This document shows, piece by piece, positions 6,020-7,344 of a DNA stretch of 7,344 bases. The stretch lies in assembly GCA_033764265.1 (NCBI GenBank), contig JANRJB010000462.1, positions 1-7,344 of the forward strand, read 5' to 3'. The notes beneath the pieces are model-generated. The model was not told the DNA's origin. It saw nothing but the letters and a program-made list of their open reading frames with translations, and made no database searches. Each line of letters opens with the position of its first letter. Position 1 is the first letter of the stretch. This DNA comes from VGEM01 sp033764265. Lineage in GTDB: Bacteria > Pseudomonadota > Alphaproteobacteria > Rhodospirillales > Rhodospirillaceae. A program made the translations under genes and the position numbers.

Positions 6020-7038
6020 ATGTTTCAGCCTTGCCGACGGGTCAGCGCTGGCGGTTTCCGCCGCCGATCGGGCTCGGGGCCATGGCCGCGTGGTTGCTGT
6101 TCGCGTTCGTGCTCGCGCAGTCGGCCGGCCGTGTCGAGATCGGCCGCATGCTGGCCCTGAGCGGTGAGGCGGTCCAGGCCGCTGTGGGACTCCGGGCGGA
6201 CTCCCAGGTCGGGCGCGGCCTAGGCGTAATCATCGGCTCGATGTTTCCGATCCAACTCGAGGACCGCACCGACGTGCGCGCCATCCCGGGCTTCGATCCG
6301 GCCGCGTTCTCGTCAAACCTGCCGTGGCGCGCGCGGATCGAAACCGAACAGGTCAGCGAAACCCGCGTTGATCCGCAGACGCTTGAGGTCCGCACCGTCA
6401 CGACCACGACTCAAGTTCTGGTGCGGCCGTTCGGCTACGCGCTCCATGTGCTGGCGAAACTGGTCGAAACGGTGGAGATCGCGCTGTGGGGCACGGTCAT
6501 CGCCGTGATCCTCAGCCTGCCGCTGGCGGTGGCTTCAGCGCGACCGTACGCGCCGCATGGGGCGATCTACGTGCTTGCGCGGACGGTCGTGGGCGCTCTG
6601 CGGTCGGTGCCCGAAATGGTAAGCGCGCTGTTCCTGGTGCTGGCCTACGGCTTCGGCCCGATCGCCGGCGTGCTGGCGCTGGCGCTGCACTCCGCCGGAT
6701 TTCTGGGCAAGTTCTACGCCGAGGACATCGAAAACGCCGACCCCAAGGCGCAGGAAGCCCTGACCGCCATCGGCGCCGGGCGGATGAAGGTGCTACGCTT
6801 CGCCGTGCTGCCCGAGGTCTGGCCGCAATACATCGCCTATACGTTCTATGTACTTGATCGCAACGTCCGCATGGCGACAGTGATTGGCATCGTCGGCGCG
6901 GGCGGGATCGGTCAGGAACTCAAGGGGCGCTTCGACATGTTCAACTACGCCCATGTCGGCACCATCCTGTTGGCGATCCTGTTGCTCGTCTTGCTGCTCG
7001 ACCAGCTATCGGCGCGGTTGCGACGCAGTGCCCTATGA
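6016..7038 (+). CDS. phnE: Phosphonate-type ABC transporter, permease, with extended first loop
   Basis: The 340-residue product is the membrane channel of the importer. One span lies near residues 18-35, and further spans are near 151-175, 184-212, 214-232, 275-298 and 313-328. The EAA loop that docks on PhnC is EALTAIGAGRMKVLRFAVLP (247-266). The segment ETVEIALWGTVIAVILSLPL (151-170), then RSVPEMVSALFLV and VGAGGIGQEL, is characteristic of PhnE. The protein is longer than the roughly 260-290 residues usual for this family because of an extended, probably periplasmic segment between the first and second spans (about 70-150). This holds an acidic and threonine-rich part, TEQVSETRVDPQTLEVRTVT. 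The ATG at 6016 overlaps the phnC stop as ATGA, so coupling is expected; a longer open frame upstream lies over phnC and is rejected. Only one permease gene is seen, so a homodimer is likely. Confidence 0.9.
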   Translation: MNVSALPTGQRWRFPPPIGLGAMAAWLLFAFVLAQSAGRVEIGRMLALSGEAVQAAVGLRADSQVGRGLGVIIGSMFPIQLEDRTDVRAIPGFDPAAFSSNLPWRARIETEQVSETRVDPQTLEVRTVTTTTQVLVRPFGYALHVLAKLVETVEIALWGTVIAVILSLPLAVASARPYAPHGAIYVLARTVVGALRSVPEMVSALFLVLAYGFGPIAGVLALALHSAGFLGKFYAEDIENADPKAQEALTAIGAGRMKVLRFAVLPEVWPQYIAYTFYVLDRNVRMATVIGIVGAGGIGQELKGRFDMFNYAHVGTILLAILLLVLLLDQLSARLRRSAL

Positions 7039-7115
7039 CGCATCCGGTTGGCAACCTCGGCCGGGCTGGGCCAGACTGCGGGTGCAGGTCAATTCAACGG
7101 TGGCCCCGACCATGA
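7035..7115 (+). CDS. Possible 26-codon micro-ORF bridging phnE and the regulator gene
   Basis: An ATG at 7035-7037 overlaps the phnE stop as ATGA, and the resulting 26-residue frame ends in TGA at 7113-7115, which overlaps the ATG of the regulator (7112) as another ATGA. The peptide starts MTHPVGNLGRAG, contains a CGC pair of cysteines and ends QRWPRP. I recognise no family. It has no ribosome site of its own and would depend on ribosomes finishing phnE. It may be a translational relay, or the two overlaps may be chance in this GC-rich sequence. Confidence 0.2.
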   Translation: MTHPVGNLGRAGPDCGCRSIQRWPRP

Positions 7116-7344
7116 CCAAGTCAGCCTCTCGCAAACCCGCACGCGTCTCGGGCGCGCGCCCGTCGAAGGCCCGCCGCGCGGCGGTCGGTGCGGATGCTGC
7201 CTCGTCGCCGGCGGGCAACGTGCTGTCGCGGATCCGCGCCCAGCACCGCGGGCTGGGGCCCAGCGCCATCGCCATCGCCGATTTCATCCTCGCGCAGCCA
7301 TCGACGGTGATGCGCATGTCGGTGACCGAGCTGGCCGAGGCGAC
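7112..7344 (+). CDS. RpiR-family transcriptional regulator, N-terminal part (3' truncated by window)
   Basis: The frame from ATG 7112 stays open to the window end, giving 77 complete codons. Residues 1-36 form a basic, alanine- and serine-rich extension (MTKSASRKPARVSGARPSKA and onward). From residue 37 the sequence NVLSRIRAQHRGLGPSAIAI, then ADFILAQPSTV and MSVTELAEA, matches the N-terminal helix-turn-helix domain of RpiR/MurR regulators; the usual I-x-x-Y/F-I-L-x-x-P and L-S-V-x-E-L-A pattern is visible. Such proteins normally carry a C-terminal SIS domain that binds a phosphosugar, which would lie beyond the window. A GGTGG 8 nt before the ATG is a weak ribosome site; in-frame GTG codons at 7100 and 7082 are alternative starts. 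The gene is 73 bp after phnE on the same strand, so it may be in the same operon and regulate the transporter. Confidence 0.8.
   Translation, partial: MTKSASRKPARVSGARPSKARRAAVGADAASSPAGNVLSRIRAQHRGLGPSAIAIADFILAQPSTVMRMSVTELAEA

Overview
The window is high-GC bacterial chromosomal DNA. Gene density, GC-ending codons and the protein families present fit a pseudomonadote. I cannot fix the class: the glycosyltransferase cluster recalls Alphaproteobacteria such as sphingomonads, while DUF3016 and DUF2141 proteins are also common in Xanthomonadales-like Gammaproteobacteria. I see no tRNA, rRNA, CRISPR array, transposase or long repeat.

Layout. (1) Positions 2-298, plus strand: the 3' end of a probable family 2 glycosyltransferase. 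(2) Positions 313-4111, minus strand: a co-directional four-gene block. In transcription order it encodes an exported DUF3016 protein, an exported DUF2141 protein, and two GT-B fold family 4 glycosyltransferases. The gaps are 75, 110 and 45 bp with the starts chosen here. The block converges on the partial gene with a 14-bp gap. (3) Positions 4112-4274: a 163-bp divergent intergenic region with an AT-rich inverted repeat just before the transporter. (4) Positions 4275-7038, plus strand: a phosphonate-type ABC transporter in the order phnD-phnC-phnE, with stop and start codons overlapping by 4 nt (GTGA, ATGA). (5) Positions 7112-7344: the 5' end of an RpiR-family regulator, cut by the window edge. 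A possible 26-codon micro-ORF bridges phnE and this regulator through two more ATGA overlaps.

How the genes may work together. PhnDCE would bind a phosphonate or related phosphorus oxyanion in the periplasm and import it using ATP. The RpiR-type protein is the obvious candidate regulator, perhaps acting at the AT-rich palindrome before phnD. In the minus-strand block, the upstream family 4 enzyme (GT at 1564-2823) resembles glycosyltransferases that make glycosyl-diacylglycerols in bacteria replacing phospholipids under phosphate limitation. If that holds, both halves of the window may concern phosphorus economy: one scavenges organic phosphorus, the other makes phosphorus-free lipids. This is inference from family resemblance and proximity, and no convincing Pho box was found. 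The families themselves are known. What deserves attention is the combination: the RpiR-PhnDCE pairing, the long loop in PhnE, the micro-ORF, and the two exported DUF proteins beside the glycosyltransferases.
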